A stretch of 64,000 nt of DNA from Sulfuritalea hydrogenivorans sk43H. GTDB taxonomy: Bacteria > Pseudomonadota > Gammaproteobacteria > Burkholderiales > Rhodocyclaceae. The stretch lies in assembly GCF_000828635.1 (NCBI RefSeq), contig NZ_AP012547.1, positions 2,666,001 to 2,730,000 on the forward strand, in the 5' to 3' direction. Every line of letters starts with the position of its first letter. The stretch's first letter is position 1. Of this stretch, positions 25,518 through 36,173 are shown piece by piece. Position numbers and translations under genes: made by a program. The notes beneath the pieces are model-generated. The model had not been told where the DNA came from. It made no database searches and was given only the letters and a program-made list of their open reading frames with translations.

Positions 25518-26454
25518 GCGACACCGCCACCGCCAGCAGGCCGGCGCAGGCCAGCCAGAGCCACAGGCCGCGTTCCACCAGCGCCAGCGCGGCACGGATA
25601 TGCGCCGCATTCGCCGTGTCGCCAGCGCCGACTCTTGGCCGCTGCTCCAGTTGCCCGTGATACATCGCCGCGCCGCCGAGCTGCACCGAAAGCGCACCGG
25701 CGCCGGCGGCGATCACCGGGCCGGCGTTGGGACTGCTCCAGGCCGCGGCCTGCTGCCGCCAGCAGGCAAGCGCGTTGCGGGTGTTGCCGAGCACAGCAAA
25801 GGTCAGGGCGGTGAGGCGCGCCGGGATCAGGTTCAGCACATCGTCGATGCGCGCCGCCGCCCAGCCGAAGTACACGCGCCGCGGATCGCGGTAGCCCCAC
25901 ATCGCATCCAGGGTATTGGCCAGCCGGTACAGCACCGCGCCGGCGCCGCCGGCGACGAGGAACCAGAACAGGGCGCCGAACACCGCGTCGTTGCCGTTCT
26001 CCAGAACCGATTCGACCGCCGCGCGCGCAACGCCCTCCTCGTCCAGCGTCGAGGTGTCGCGCGACACGATCCAGCCGACATGGGTGCGCGCGGCATCCAG
26101 ATCGCCGGCTGCCAGATCGCCGGCGATCTGCTCCCCGTGTTGCCGCAGGCTGCGCGCACCGAGCGCGAGATAGAGCAACACCGCGTCGGCGGCCCAGCCC
26201 CAGGCCTGACGCCCCAGCCAGGCGGCCGTCAGCACGGCGGGAAGCACCAGCAGCAGCCAGCCGAGCAATCCACGCAGGCGATTGAAGAAGGGATGACCCG
26301 GCGCCCCATTTCGCGTGGCCTGCTCGACCCGATCGGCGCAGCGGCCGAAGCCCACCAGCGGGTGAAAACGGCGCGGCTCGCCGAGCAGCCGATCGAGGAA
26401 AACACCCGCCAGCGCGGAGGCAACCAGCGGCAGCGGAGGCAGCAAGGGGGGCAT
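25510..26454 (-). CDS. cobD: Adenosylcobinamide-phosphate synthase, CbiB/CobD
   Basis: 314 residues, integral membrane protein with about five spans. Family motifs: [38 protein letters not shown], the [18 protein letters not shown] segment, and [15 protein letters not shown]. CbiB joins aminopropanol phosphate to adenosylcobyric acid. Near residues 275-284 the coding sequence contains the dispersed repeat, which encodes RVGAGDTAN. It is divergent from cobQ, 14 bases apart, so both promoters overlap. Confidence 0.93.
   Translation of the reverse strand: MPPLLPPLPLVASALAGVFLDRLLGEPRRFHPLVGFGRCADRVEQATRNGAPGHPFFNRLRGLLGWLLLVLPAVLTAAWLGRQAWGWAADAVLLYLALGARSLRQHGEQIAGDLAAGDLDAARTHVGWIVSRDTSTLDEEGVARAAVESVLENGNDAVFGALFWFLVAGGAGAVLYRLANTLDAMWGYRDPRRVYFGWAAARIDDVLNLIPARLTALTFAVLGNTRNALACWRQQAAAWSSPNAGPVIAAGAGALSVQLGGAAMYHGQLEQRPRVGAGDTANAAHIRAALALVERGLWLWLACAGLLAVAVSHA
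25612..25632 (-). repeat. Dispersed 21-bp repeat, copy 2, inside cobD coding sequence
   Basis: Read on the minus strand this is GTCGGCGCTGGCGACACGGCG, a full match to the consensus. It is in frame with cobD and encodes VGAGDTA. Confidence 0.7.
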
Positions 26455-26468
26455 GGGATAATCGACCG

Positions 26469-27974
26469 ATGAAAGACGACATTCTAACGACCCGCCGCGC
26501 CGCTCGCGCCCCTGCCCGCGCCCTGATGGTGCAGGGCTGCACCTCGGACGCCGGCAAGACCACGCTGGTCGCCGCGCTGTGCCGCATCCTCAAGCGCCGG
26601 GGCATCAATGTCGCGCCGTTCAAGCCGCAGAACATGGCGCTGAATTCGGCGGTCACCGCCGACGGCGGCGAGATCGGCCGCGCCCAGGCGCTGCAGGCGC
26701 TGGCGGCGGGTCTCGCGCCGCGCATCGACTTCAATCCGGTGCTGCTCAAACCCACCACCGACCAGCGCGCGCAGGTCATCATCCACGGCAAGGCGCTGCA
26801 TACGCTGAATGCCCGCGACTACCACGAGTACAAGCGCGTCGCGATGCAGGCGGTGATGGAAAGCTGGCGGCGGCTGACGGCGGAGTTCGACTGCGTACTG
26901 GTGGAAGGCGCCGGCAGCCCGGCGGAAATCAACCTGCGCGAGCGCGACATCGCCAACATGGGCTTCGCCGAAGCCGCCGACGTGCCGGTGATCCTGGTCG
27001 CCGACATCGATCGCGGCGGCGTCTTCGCCCACCTGACCGGCACGCTTGACCTGCTCTCGGAGAGCGAACAGGCGCGCGTCAAGGGCTTCGTCATCAACCG
27101 CTTTCGCGGCGACATCGGCCTGCTCGAAAACGGGCTGGAATGGCTGGAGCAGCGCACCGGCAAGCCGGTGCTGGGCGTGCTGCCCTACCTGCACGGCCTG
27201 ATGCTCGATGCCGAGGACGCCGTCGCCACCGAAGCCATCGCCAAGACCGCGACCCGGCTCAAGGTGGTGGCCGTGGTCTATCCGCGCTGCTCGAACCACA
27301 ACGACCTCGATCCGCTGCGCCTGCATCCCGAAGTCGATTTCGACTGGGTCGGCCCGGGCCAGGCGATTCCGCCCTGCGACCTGATCGTGCTGCCCGGCTC
27401 GAAAGCGGTGCAGGCCGACCTGCACTGGCTGCGCGAACAGGGATATGACGTTGCGATCCAGCGCCACCTGCGCTACGGCGGCAAGCTGGTCGGCATCTGC
27501 GGCGGCTTCCAGATGCTCGGTCGCCAGTTGCACGACCCGCTCGGCCTCGAAGGCGCGCCGGGCAGCCAGGCCGGGCTCGGCCTGCTCGATTGCGAAACCT
27601 CGCTGGAGCCGGAAAAGCAGTTGCGCAATGTCGGCGGTCATCTGCAACTGCCGGGCGAGCCCGCCTTCACCGGCTACGAAATCCACATGGGCACCACGCA
27701 CGGCGCGGCCCTGCACAAACCCGCAGCGACATTCGCCGACGGCCGCAGCGACGGCGCGCAGTCGGCCGACGGGCAGATCATCGCCAGCTACTGCCACGGC
27801 CTGTTCGACCATCCCGAGGCGCTGGCCGCCCTGCTCGCGTGGGCAGGCATGGCCTCGCCCCTGGCCGTGGACTTCGCGCAGCGCCGCGAAGCGGACATCG
27901 AGCGCCTGGCGGACGCCACCGAAGCCGCACTCGACTGGAAAGTGCTCGGCGGCCTGATCGGCACCGCGGCATGA
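26469..27974 (+). CDS. cobQ: Cobyric acid synthase
   Basis: 501 residues. An N-terminal DTBS-like ATP domain ([62 protein letters not shown]) is followed by a class I glutamine amidotransferase domain with Cys in [11 protein letters not shown] and His in [13 protein letters not shown]. CobQ amidates the b, d, e and g carboxylates of adenosylcobyrinate diamide. Length and motifs are canonical. Its stop overlaps the next ATG by four bases. Confidence 0.96.
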   Translation: MKDDILTTRRAARAPARALMVQGCTSDAGKTTLVAALCRILKRRGINVAPFKPQNMALNSAVTADGGEIGRAQALQALAAGLAPRIDFNPVLLKPTTDQRAQVIIHGKALHTLNARDYHEYKRVAMQAVMESWRRLTAEFDCVLVEGAGSPAEINLRERDIANMGFAEAADVPVILVADIDRGGVFAHLTGTLDLLSESEQARVKGFVINRFRGDIGLLENGLEWLEQRTGKPVLGVLPYLHGLMLDAEDAVATEAIAKTATRLKVVAVVYPRCSNHNDLDPLRLHPEVDFDWVGPGQAIPPCDLIVLPGSKAVQADLHWLREQGYDVAIQRHLRYGGKLVGICGGFQMLGRQLHDPLGLEGAPGSQAGLGLLDCETSLEPEKQLRNVGGHLQLPGEPAFTGYEIHMGTTHGAALHKPAATFADGRSDGAQSADGQIIASYCHGLFDHPEALAALLAWAGMASPLAVDFAQRREADIERLADATEAALDWKVLGGLIGTAA

Positions 27975-29182
27975 ACAAGAAGGCCCGCAGCCGCTCGGGC
28001 GACATCCGCGGCCTCAGCCGCCTCGCCGTCGACGCCACGCTCGGCCTGACGCGCCTGGTCGAGACCATGCACCACAACATCCTGCGCACGCCGGGAATAG
28101 CCGGCAAGCATACCGAGGCGCCGACAACGGGCATCACCGGCCTGGTCTATCGCACCATCCAGGGCACGACACGACTGGTCGGCAGCGGTATCGACGCACT
28201 GCTGGCGCAACTGGCGCCGCTGCTCGACACGCAGCCGGCGGCATCGTCGAGCACGCGCGAAGCGGTCCTCGCCGCGCTCAACGGCGTCCTCGGCGACCAT
28301 CTCGCGGCAACCGAAAATCCCCTGGCCATCCCGATGCAGCTGCGCCGCGATGGGCAGCCGCTGGTCCTGACCGCGGAAGCCCTGGCGGCAAGCATTCCGC
28401 AGGCGGGCGGCAAGATTCTGGTACTGGTGCACGGGCTGTGCATGAACGACCTGCAATGGTGCCGCAACGGCCACGACCATGGCGCGGCACTGGCGCGAGA
28501 CGCCGGCTTCACGCCGATCTATCTGCACTACAACAGCGGCGAGCATGTGTCACGCAACGGCCACGCCTTCGCCGCCATGCTGGAAACCCTGCTGCACGCC
28601 TGGCCGGTGCCTGTCGAGCAACTGACCATCATCGGCCACAGCATGGGCGGGCTGGTGGCGCGCAGCGCCTGCCACTACGGAGGGCTTGCCGGACAGGATT
28701 GGCTCAGGCATCTGCGCCGGATGGTATTTCTCGGCACGCCTCACCACGGCGCCCCGCTGGAACGCGGCGGCAACTGGATCAACGTCGTTCTCGAAGTCAG
28801 CCCTTATACGGCCGCGCTGGCCCGCCTGGCGAAGATCCGCAGCGCCGGAATCACCGACCTGCGCCATGGCAGCATCCTCGACGAGGACTGGCAGCACGGC
28901 GACCGCTTCGCCCATGGCCGGAAGCCGAAGCTGGTGCCGCTGCCCGCGGGCGTGCAGTGCCATGCCGTCGCGGCAACGATCGCCAAGGCGCCCGGCAGCG
29001 CGCGCGAAGCGCTGATGGGCGACGGGCTGGTGCCCCTGCACAGCGCGCTCGGCCGGAACAAGGGCAAGACCGGCAGCCTGGATTTTCCGGAGTCGCGGCA
29101 GTGGGTCGGCCATGGCATGCATCACCTGGACCTGCTCGACAACACGGCGGTGTACGAGCGGCTGGGGAGCTGGCTGGCCTGA
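27971..29182 (+). CDS. Alpha/beta hydrolase, PGAP1/lipase-like
   Basis: 403 residues. The catalytic domain begins near residue 140 with [13 protein letters not shown] (oxyanion strand) and has the nucleophile elbow [30 protein letters not shown] follows, a segment typical of PGAP1-like lipases, and a late His in [11 protein letters not shown] completes the triad. The first 130 residues ([19 protein letters not shown], ...[20 protein letters not shown]) are helical and have no leader. The four-base overlap with cobQ suggests shared transcription, but the function fits the lipid genes that follow. A second related hydrolase lies at 45266-46174. Substrate unknown. Confidence 0.75.
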   Translation: MNKKARSRSGDIRGLSRLAVDATLGLTRLVETMHHNILRTPGIAGKHTEAPTTGITGLVYRTIQGTTRLVGSGIDALLAQLAPLLDTQPAASSSTREAVLAALNGVLGDHLAATENPLAIPMQLRRDGQPLVLTAEALAASIPQAGGKILVLVHGLCMNDLQWCRNGHDHGAALARDAGFTPIYLHYNSGEHVSRNGHAFAAMLETLLHAWPVPVEQLTIIGHSMGGLVARSACHYGGLAGQDWLRHLRRMVFLGTPHHGAPLERGGNWINVVLEVSPYTAALARLAKIRSAGITDLRHGSILDEDWQHGDRFAHGRKPKLVPLPAGVQCHAVAATIAKAPGSAREALMGDGLVPLHSALGRNKGKTGSLDFPESRQWVGHGMHHLDLLDNTAVYERLGSWLA

Positions 29183-29260
29183 AATCCGGAACTCCGCCGC
29201 CCCGCCAAACCCCGGCTTGCATTGTGATTACAATGCAAAAACTGTCCGCAGGAGGGAACC

Positions 29261-30925
<1,665 letters not shown>

Positions 30926-30953
30926 CGCCGTCGCGCGGGACGAGGAGGGGAGC

Positions 30954-31235
30954 ATGAGCGAAATAAGAGTCTGCCGCGCACACGGCACCACGCTCAAGAA
31001 CGCCCGCAAGGGCGCCGAGCACATCGCCGAGGAACTCGGCGAGGAATTCGGCCTCGACCACGCCTGGGAAGGCAATACCCTGCGCTTCCAGCGCATGGGT
31101 GTCTCGGGACACATCGAGGTGGGGAAAAAGGAAGTCGAGGTCTACGTCAAGCTCGGCTTCCTGCTCATGGCGCTGGGCCCGCGCATCGAACACGAAATCA
31201 AACGCTTCTGCGACGAGAACTTCGGGCCTGAATGA
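30954..31235 (+). CDS. Polyhydroxyalkanoic-acid system family protein
   Basis: 93 residues. The layout ICRAHGTTLKNARKGAEHIAEEL-like start, a central LRFQRMGVSGHIEVGKKEVEV strand pair and C-terminal LGFLLMALGPRIEHEIKRF match the small PHA_gran_rgn family found next to PHA genes. The function is not established; association with storage granules is assumed from genomic context in other bacteria. The start at 30954 has GGAGGGG upstream. The stop overlaps the next start by four bases. Confidence 0.75.
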   Translation: MSEIRVCRAHGTTLKNARKGAEHIAEELGEEFGLDHAWEGNTLRFQRMGVSGHIEVGKKEVEVYVKLGFLLMALGPRIEHEIKRFCDENFGPE

Positions 31236-32116
31236 GCCCGCCATCCGCCATGGCCGGGCAGACCCCGGACTCCGCGCCGCAGGAGCAACAGGACCTCGAT
31301 CGCCTGGCGCGCGAGATCGGCATTCCGCCCTGCCCCGCGATCCTGGGCCGCTTCTCCGCCGAAATGCACCGGCCGGAACCCGACATGCGCAAGCTGGCGG
31401 ACCTGATCGCCACGGATATCGCCCTGTCGGCCGCGCTGCTGAAACTCGTCAATTCGCCTTTTTACGGTTTGCGCACCAAGGCGACCAACCCGCAGCAGGC
31501 GCTCTCGATCATCGGACTGCGCGCCGCCGCCAACCTCGTCACCGGCCTGATCCTGCGCCATGCATTCCCGGCGAGCGGCAGCGCACTGATGGAGCGTTTC
31601 TGGGAGCAGTCCGCGCGCATCGCGGCCGCCGCGCTCGTCACGGCACGGCGCATCCGCGGCATAGATCTCGATGAAGCGCACACCTATGCGCTGTTCCGCG
31701 ACTGCGGCATGCCGGTCATGATCAGCAAGTTCGGCGACTATGGCCATGTCATTGACCGGCTTGAGCATGTGCCGGGGGTCCAGGTCATGGCCGTCGAGCA
31801 GACGGACTACCAATACAGCCATGCACGGGTCGGTTACGCGCTGGCGCGCGGGTGGCTTCTGCCCGAACCGTTCTGCCGGGCGATCCTGTACCACCACGAC
31901 TTCGAAAAAGTCGCCACGGGGCGCCGCGAGGTCGAACCCGCCAACCGCAAGCTGGTTGCCTTCGGCCTGCTGATGGAACAGATTGCGGCCTTCCGTTCCG
32001 GCGGGGGCGTCTGCCCGGACTGGGAATCCGGCGAAAAATTCGTCCTCGAAACCCTGGCCATCACACCCGAAGAAATCATCGCAATCGCACAGGAACCCGA
32101 GCTCGAAGCGGGATAG
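31232..32116 (+). CDS. HDOD-domain signalling protein
   Basis: 294 residues, nearly all one HDOD domain: LAREIGIPPCPAILGRF, LIATDIALSAALLKLVNSPFYG, the ALSIIGLRAAANLVTGL helix and YALARGWLLPEPFCRAILYHHD. The metal-binding HD pair of true HD phosphohydrolases is incomplete, as usual in HDOD. These proteins act as scaffolds in signalling, often with c-di-GMP or chemotaxis-like systems. The hybrid kinase gene starts 60 bases downstream and may be its partner. Confidence 0.85.
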   Translation: MSPPSAMAGQTPDSAPQEQQDLDRLAREIGIPPCPAILGRFSAEMHRPEPDMRKLADLIATDIALSAALLKLVNSPFYGLRTKATNPQQALSIIGLRAAANLVTGLILRHAFPASGSALMERFWEQSARIAAAALVTARRIRGIDLDEAHTYALFRDCGMPVMISKFGDYGHVIDRLEHVPGVQVMAVEQTDYQYSHARVGYALARGWLLPEPFCRAILYHHDFEKVATGRREVEPANRKLVAFGLLMEQIAAFRSGGGVCPDWESGEKFVLETLAITPEEIIAIAQEPELEAG

Positions 32117-32176
32117 ACTGTTGCTTCCGACGCAGTTCGTGAAGACGGGGCACCGGACTTTGGGAGTGAAGCTGGC

Positions 32177-35100
32177 ATGAACCGGAATTTTTCCCCGTGG
32201 CGCTCGCTCAAGACCAGGGTGGCTCTACTCACGCTGGTCATTTCCCTGATCAGCGTCTGGTCGCTGGCGTTCTATGCCAGCCGGATGCTGCGCGAGGACA
32301 TGCAGCACGTGCTCGGCACCCAGCAGTTCTCGGCAACATCGTCCATCGCCGCGGACATAAACCAGCAACTGGACGAAAGGCTGCGGGCGCTGGAAGCCGT
32401 TGCCGCCAGGATGGGGCCGGCCACGCGAAGCAACCCCACGGCCATGCAGGCCTTCCTCGACCAGATGCTGAATTTTGCGAATCTCTTCAACGGCGGTATT
32501 TTCGTCACCGACGTCGATGGCACGGCGATCGTCGACGTTCCGCGCTCGACAGGGCGGATCGGCACCAACTACCTGGACAGGTCTTCCGTGGCCGGCCCGC
32601 TCAAGGATGGCAAGTCGATGATCGGGCGGCCGGCCATGGACACGGTGCTGAAGGCGCCGGCCCTCAGCATGGCTGCCCCGCTTCGTGATGCACAGGGCAG
32701 GATCATCGGCACCCTGGTGGGAACAATCAACCTGGACAAGCCCAATTTCCTCGACCGGATCGCGCAACAACGCTACGGCAGAACCGGCGGCTATCTCCTC
32801 ATTGCGCCGCAGCACAATCTGTTTGTCACCTCCTCGGACAAGACCCGCGTCGTGCAGCCGCTTCCCGCCAGGGGCGTCAACCCGATGCACGACCGATACA
32901 TGGGCGGCTACGAGGGCTACGGCATCGCCGTAAGTTCCCGTGGCGTGGAAGAGCTGTCAGCGGCCAGGGGAATACCGGCAGCCGGCTGGTTCGTGGTGAC
33001 TGTGTTGCCGACCGCGGAAGCCTTTGCCCCGATTGGGGCCATGCAGCAGCGGATGCTCGTCGCCACAATCCTGCTGACCCTGCTGACCGGCGCCGTGGCC
33101 TGGTGGGTGACTTCCTGGATGCTGCGGCGCCAGCTCTCACCCATGCTTTCCGCCGCGCGAACACTCGCCGTGCAATCCGGAAATGGCGGTCCCCACCAGC
33201 CCTTGCCGATCACCAGGCCGGACGAGATCGGCGAGCTGATCGGCAGCTTCAATCGACTGCTGGGCACACTGGCCCAGCGGGAAGACGATCTCAGGGAAAG
33301 TGAATCCCGCCAGCGGGCCATCATCGAAAACGAGCCGGAGTGCATCAAGATATCCGATGCGCAGGGACGCCTGATTCTGATGAATCCGGCCGGCCTGGCG
33401 ATGATCGAGGCGGACTCGCTGGAGCAGATCGCCGGGAAGACGTTGCTCGATTTCATCGCGCCAGAGTACCGTCAGGCGTATGCCGCCGTGCACCAGCGAG
33501 TGCTTGCCGGCGAGTCGGTGAAAATGGAATTCGAAATGATCGGGCTCAAGGGCAGGCGGCGCTGGATGGAGACCCACGCCGTGCCGATGAATGACCACGG
33601 CAAGGTGGTGCACCTCGCCCTCACGCGCGATGTCACCGCGCGCAAGCGGGCGGAGAACGATCTGCGCGAAAGCGAAGCGCTGTTCCGGGCGGTGTCCGAA
33701 TCGGCCCATGACGCAATCATTACCGCCGATAGCCTGGGAACGATAATCAAATGGAACAAGGGCGCCGAGCGATTGTTCGGCTACACCGAGGCCGAGATCA
33801 TCGGACATCCGCTGACGCGGCTGATGCCGCAGCGTTTTCGCAACCAGCACAGCGCGGGGATGCATCGGGTGCGGGTTGGTGGCGAGCCGAAGATCATGGG
33901 CAAACCCATCGAATTGATCGGCCTGCGCAATAACGGGAACGAGTTTCCGCTGGAACTTTCATTGGCCCAATGGCAGATTGCGGAAGACCGCTTCTTTACC
34001 GGCGTCATCCGTGACATCACCGAGCGCAAGCTTGGCGACGAACAACTGCGAAAATTGTCGCTGGCCATCGAGCAGAGCCCGGCAAGCATCGTCATCACCA
34101 ACATCGACGCCAAAATCGAATACGTGAACGAGGCCTTCCTCCTGGCGACCGGCTACAGCCGCGAGGAAGTGATCGGACAAAATCCGCGCATGCTTCATTC
34201 GGGCGAAACGCCACCCGGAGCCTATGTCGAACTGTGGGATTCGATAAGCCACGGCCGCCCATGGAAGGGCGAGTTCAACAACCGCAGGAAGGATGGCAGC
34301 AAGTATGTCGAACTGGCCGTCATCGCGCCGCTGCGCGAAGCCGATGGAACGATCAGCCACTACGTGGCGGTGAAGGAAGACATCACCGAAAAGAAGCGCC
34401 TCGCCATCGAGCTGGACAACCACAGATACCACCTGGAGTCACTGGTCGCGCAGCGCACGGCGGAACTCGTGGCCGCACGAAAACTGGCTGAAGCAGCCAG
34501 CCAGGCCAAGAGCACCTTCCTCGCCAACATGAGCCATGAAATCCGCACGCCGATGAACGGCATCCTCGGCATGGCAAACCTCCTGCGACGCGGCGGCGTG
34601 ACACCGCAGCAGGCAGAGCGCCTCGACACTATCGACAAATCGGCCCAGCACCTGCTCTCGGTCATCAACGACATCCTCGACATTTCCAAGATCGAAGCCG
34701 GCAAGTTCCTGCTGGAAGAAGGGCCGGTGGATGTCGACAGCCTGCTGGCCAATGCCGGTTCGATCCTGTCCGAGCGCACCCGGGCCAAGAACATCCGTCT
34801 GGTGATCGAGGCCGAGTCGCTGCCGCCCAATCTGGTCGGAGATTCCGTAAGGCTGCAACAGGCCTTGCTCAACTACGCCACCAACGCCGTCAAATTCACC
34901 GACACGGGAAGCGTCACGCTGCGCTGCGTCAAGCTTCACGAAAACCCGGATACGGTGCTGGTTCGCTTCGAGGTCGAGGATACCGGCATCGGCATTCCCT
35001 CCGAAACGCTGGGCCGGCTCTTCAATGCCTTCGAGCAGGCCGACAATTCGATTACCCGCAAATATGGCGGCACCGGCCTGGGCCTGGCCATTACCCGCCG

Positions 35101-35635
35101 CCTCGCCGAAATGATGGGGGGCGGAGCCGGCGTCGAAAGCCTGCCGGGACAGGGCAGTGTCTTCTGGTTTTCAGCGCGGCTGAAGAAAGGCGACCCGGCC
35201 GCCGCAGCCAGTACCGCTACAGGTAACGATACGGAAGCGCTGATCCGGCAGCGCCATGCCGGCAGCAGGATTCTGGTGGTGGACGACGAACCGCTCAACC
35301 GGGAGATCGCCCAGACGCTGCTCGAAGACGTCGGCATGGTGGTCGATACCGCGGATGACGGCGAAATGGCGGTGGCGATGGCGCGGCAGATCGCCTACGC
35401 CGCGATCCTGATGGACATGCAGATGCCCAAGGTCAACGGACTCGAGGCAACGCGGCAAATACGCGAGCTCCCCGACTATCGCGATACGCCCATCATCGCC
35501 ATGACAGCCAATGCGTTTGCCGAGGACAAGGCCCGCTGCCTGGAAGCGGGGATGAACGATTTTCTGGTCAAGCCCTTCAATCCCTCGCTGCTGTTCGCGA
35601 CCATGTTGCAGTCGTTAAGCCGGCGCGACGCCTAG
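32177..35635 (+). CDS. Hybrid sensor histidine kinase (Cache-HAMP-PAS x3-HK-REC)
   Basis: 1152 residues. A membrane span (about 12-32), a periplasmic dCache-like sensor to about 290, a second span (about 295-318), a HAMP region, three PAS domains (about 375-490, 497-620, 625-745; the second and third end in VIRDITERK and VKEDITEKK), a HisKA domain with His787 in NMSHEIRTPMNG, an HATPase domain (NYATNAVKF, DTGIGIP, GGTGLGLAI) and a C-terminal receiver with Asp1080 in ILMDMQMPKV. No output domain is present, so a separate phosphotransfer or response protein is needed. The signal is unknown. Confidence 0.93.
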   Translation: MNRNFSPWRSLKTRVALLTLVISLISVWSLAFYASRMLREDMQHVLGTQQFSATSSIAADINQQLDERLRALEAVAARMGPATRSNPTAMQAFLDQMLNFANLFNGGIFVTDVDGTAIVDVPRSTGRIGTNYLDRSSVAGPLKDGKSMIGRPAMDTVLKAPALSMAAPLRDAQGRIIGTLVGTINLDKPNFLDRIAQQRYGRTGGYLLIAPQHNLFVTSSDKTRVVQPLPARGVNPMHDRYMGGYEGYGIAVSSRGVEELSAARGIPAAGWFVVTVLPTAEAFAPIGAMQQRMLVATILLTLLTGAVAWWVTSWMLRRQLSPMLSAARTLAVQSGNGGPHQPLPITRPDEIGELIGSFNRLLGTLAQREDDLRESESRQRAIIENEPECIKISDAQGRLILMNPAGLAMIEADSLEQIAGKTLLDFIAPEYRQAYAAVHQRVLAGESVKMEFEMIGLKGRRRWMETHAVPMNDHGKVVHLALTRDVTARKRAENDLRESEALFRAVSESAHDAIITADSLGTIIKWNKGAERLFGYTEAEIIGHPLTRLMPQRFRNQHSAGMHRVRVGGEPKIMGKPIELIGLRNNGNEFPLELSLAQWQIAEDRFFTGVIRDITERKLGDEQLRKLSLAIEQSPASIVITNIDAKIEYVNEAFLLATGYSREEVIGQNPRMLHSGETPPGAYVELWDSISHGRPWKGEFNNRRKDGSKYVELAVIAPLREADGTISHYVAVKEDITEKKRLAIELDNHRYHLESLVAQRTAELVAARKLAEAASQAKSTFLANMSHEIRTPMNGILGMANLLRRGGVTPQQAERLDTIDKSAQHLLSVINDILDISKIEAGKFLLEEGPVDVDSLLANAGSILSERTRAKNIRLVIEAESLPPNLVGDSVRLQQALLNYATNAVKFTDTGSVTLRCVKLHENPDTVLVRFEVEDTGIGIPSETLGRLFNAFEQADNSITRKYGGTGLGLAITRRLAEMMGGGAGVESLPGQGSVFWFSARLKKGDPAAAASTATGNDTEALIRQRHAGSRILVVDDEPLNREIAQTLLEDVGMVVDTADDGEMAVAMARQIAYAAILMDMQMPKVNGLEATRQIRELPDYRDTPIIAMTANAFAEDKARCLEAGMNDFLVKPFNPSLLFATMLQSLSRRDA

Positions 35636-35688
35636 CGGCAATCCGCGCCGGTTCGGGCGACAATGCGGGACATCAACCAGCCGCCGGG

Positions 35689-35709
35689 CGCCGTCCCGCC
35701 AGCGCCGAC
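35689..35709 (-). repeat. Dispersed 21-bp repeat, copy 3
   Basis: Minus-strand copy (GTCGGCGCTGGCGGGACGGCG, preceded by GAAA) in the gap between the convergent kinase and ACBP genes. Confidence 0.7.
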
Positions 35710-35728
35710 TTTCACCCGATCCGCACCG

Positions 35729-35751
35729 CCTTCCCGAAAAATACGGGAAGG
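35729..35751. terminator. Hairpin between convergent kinase and ACBP genes
   Basis: A perfect 8-bp stem (CCTTCCCG / CGGGAAGG) with loop aaaaata. There is no clear T-tract on either side, so a bidirectional terminator role is only suggested by its position 94 bases after one stop and 19 bases after the other. Confidence 0.4.
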
Positions 35752-35769
35752 CTGGAAACGGGCTTTCGA

Positions 35770-36027
35770 TCAGCCTTTCAGCGATTCCACCAGTTCGATG
35801 TAGCGCGTCATCGCGTCGTCGTTCGTGGTGCCCTTGATCGCGGCCCAGGCATCGTACTTGGCGCGGCCAACCATATCGGTAAAGCCAGGGCGTTTACCCT
35901 CGACGTCACCGTCGGTGGCCTGCTTGTAAAGCGCGTAGAGTTGCAGCAGCACGTCGTTCGAGGGCCGTTCCGGCAGTTTCTTGGAATCGGCCACCGCTGC
36001 TTCGAATGTCTTGTTGAGTTTGCTCAT
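35770..36027 (-). CDS. Acyl-CoA-binding protein
   Basis: 85 residues, the usual ACBP length. Starts MSKLNKTFEAAVADSKKLPE at 36027 with AAGG upstream; the longer frame to 36198 has no support. Family signature: LLQLYALYKQATDGDVEGKR and the AKYDAWAAIKGTTNDDAM stretch, with the lysines and tyrosines that hold the CoA phosphate. ACBP buffers long-chain acyl-CoA in the cytoplasm and feeds acyltransferases. It is divergent from the wax-ester-synthase gene over a 146-base region with repeats, which suggests shared control. Confidence 0.93.
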   Translation of the reverse strand: MSKLNKTFEAAVADSKKLPERPSNDVLLQLYALYKQATDGDVEGKRPGFTDMVGRAKYDAWAAIKGTTNDDAMTRYIELVESLKG

Positions 36028-36079
36028 ATCGCCTTTCGTAGCACTAAATGTGGTCGCCAGGATTTGGCTTGAACTATTA

Positions 36080-36155
36080 TATGTCTCTGCTGGAAGCAGA
36101 GACGGTATCCTCGCGATATGTCTCAGCGGGACGGTATCCCGGCAATATGCCGTCA
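36080..36155. promoter_or_regulatory. Repeat-rich divergent promoter between ACBP and wax-ester-synthase genes
   Basis: Two imperfect copies of a unit starting ATATGTCTC and ending GACGGTATCC (end parts at 36101-36120 and 36130-36149, 16 of 20 bases the same) plus a third start ATATGCCGTC. The first copy includes an 8-bp hairpin GTCTCTGC-tggaa-GCAGAGAC (36083-36103). This looks like an operator array; the TetR regulator at 38523-39173 is a possible binder. Confidence 0.45.
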
Positions 36156-36173
36156 ACTTAGAGGACACGCGCG

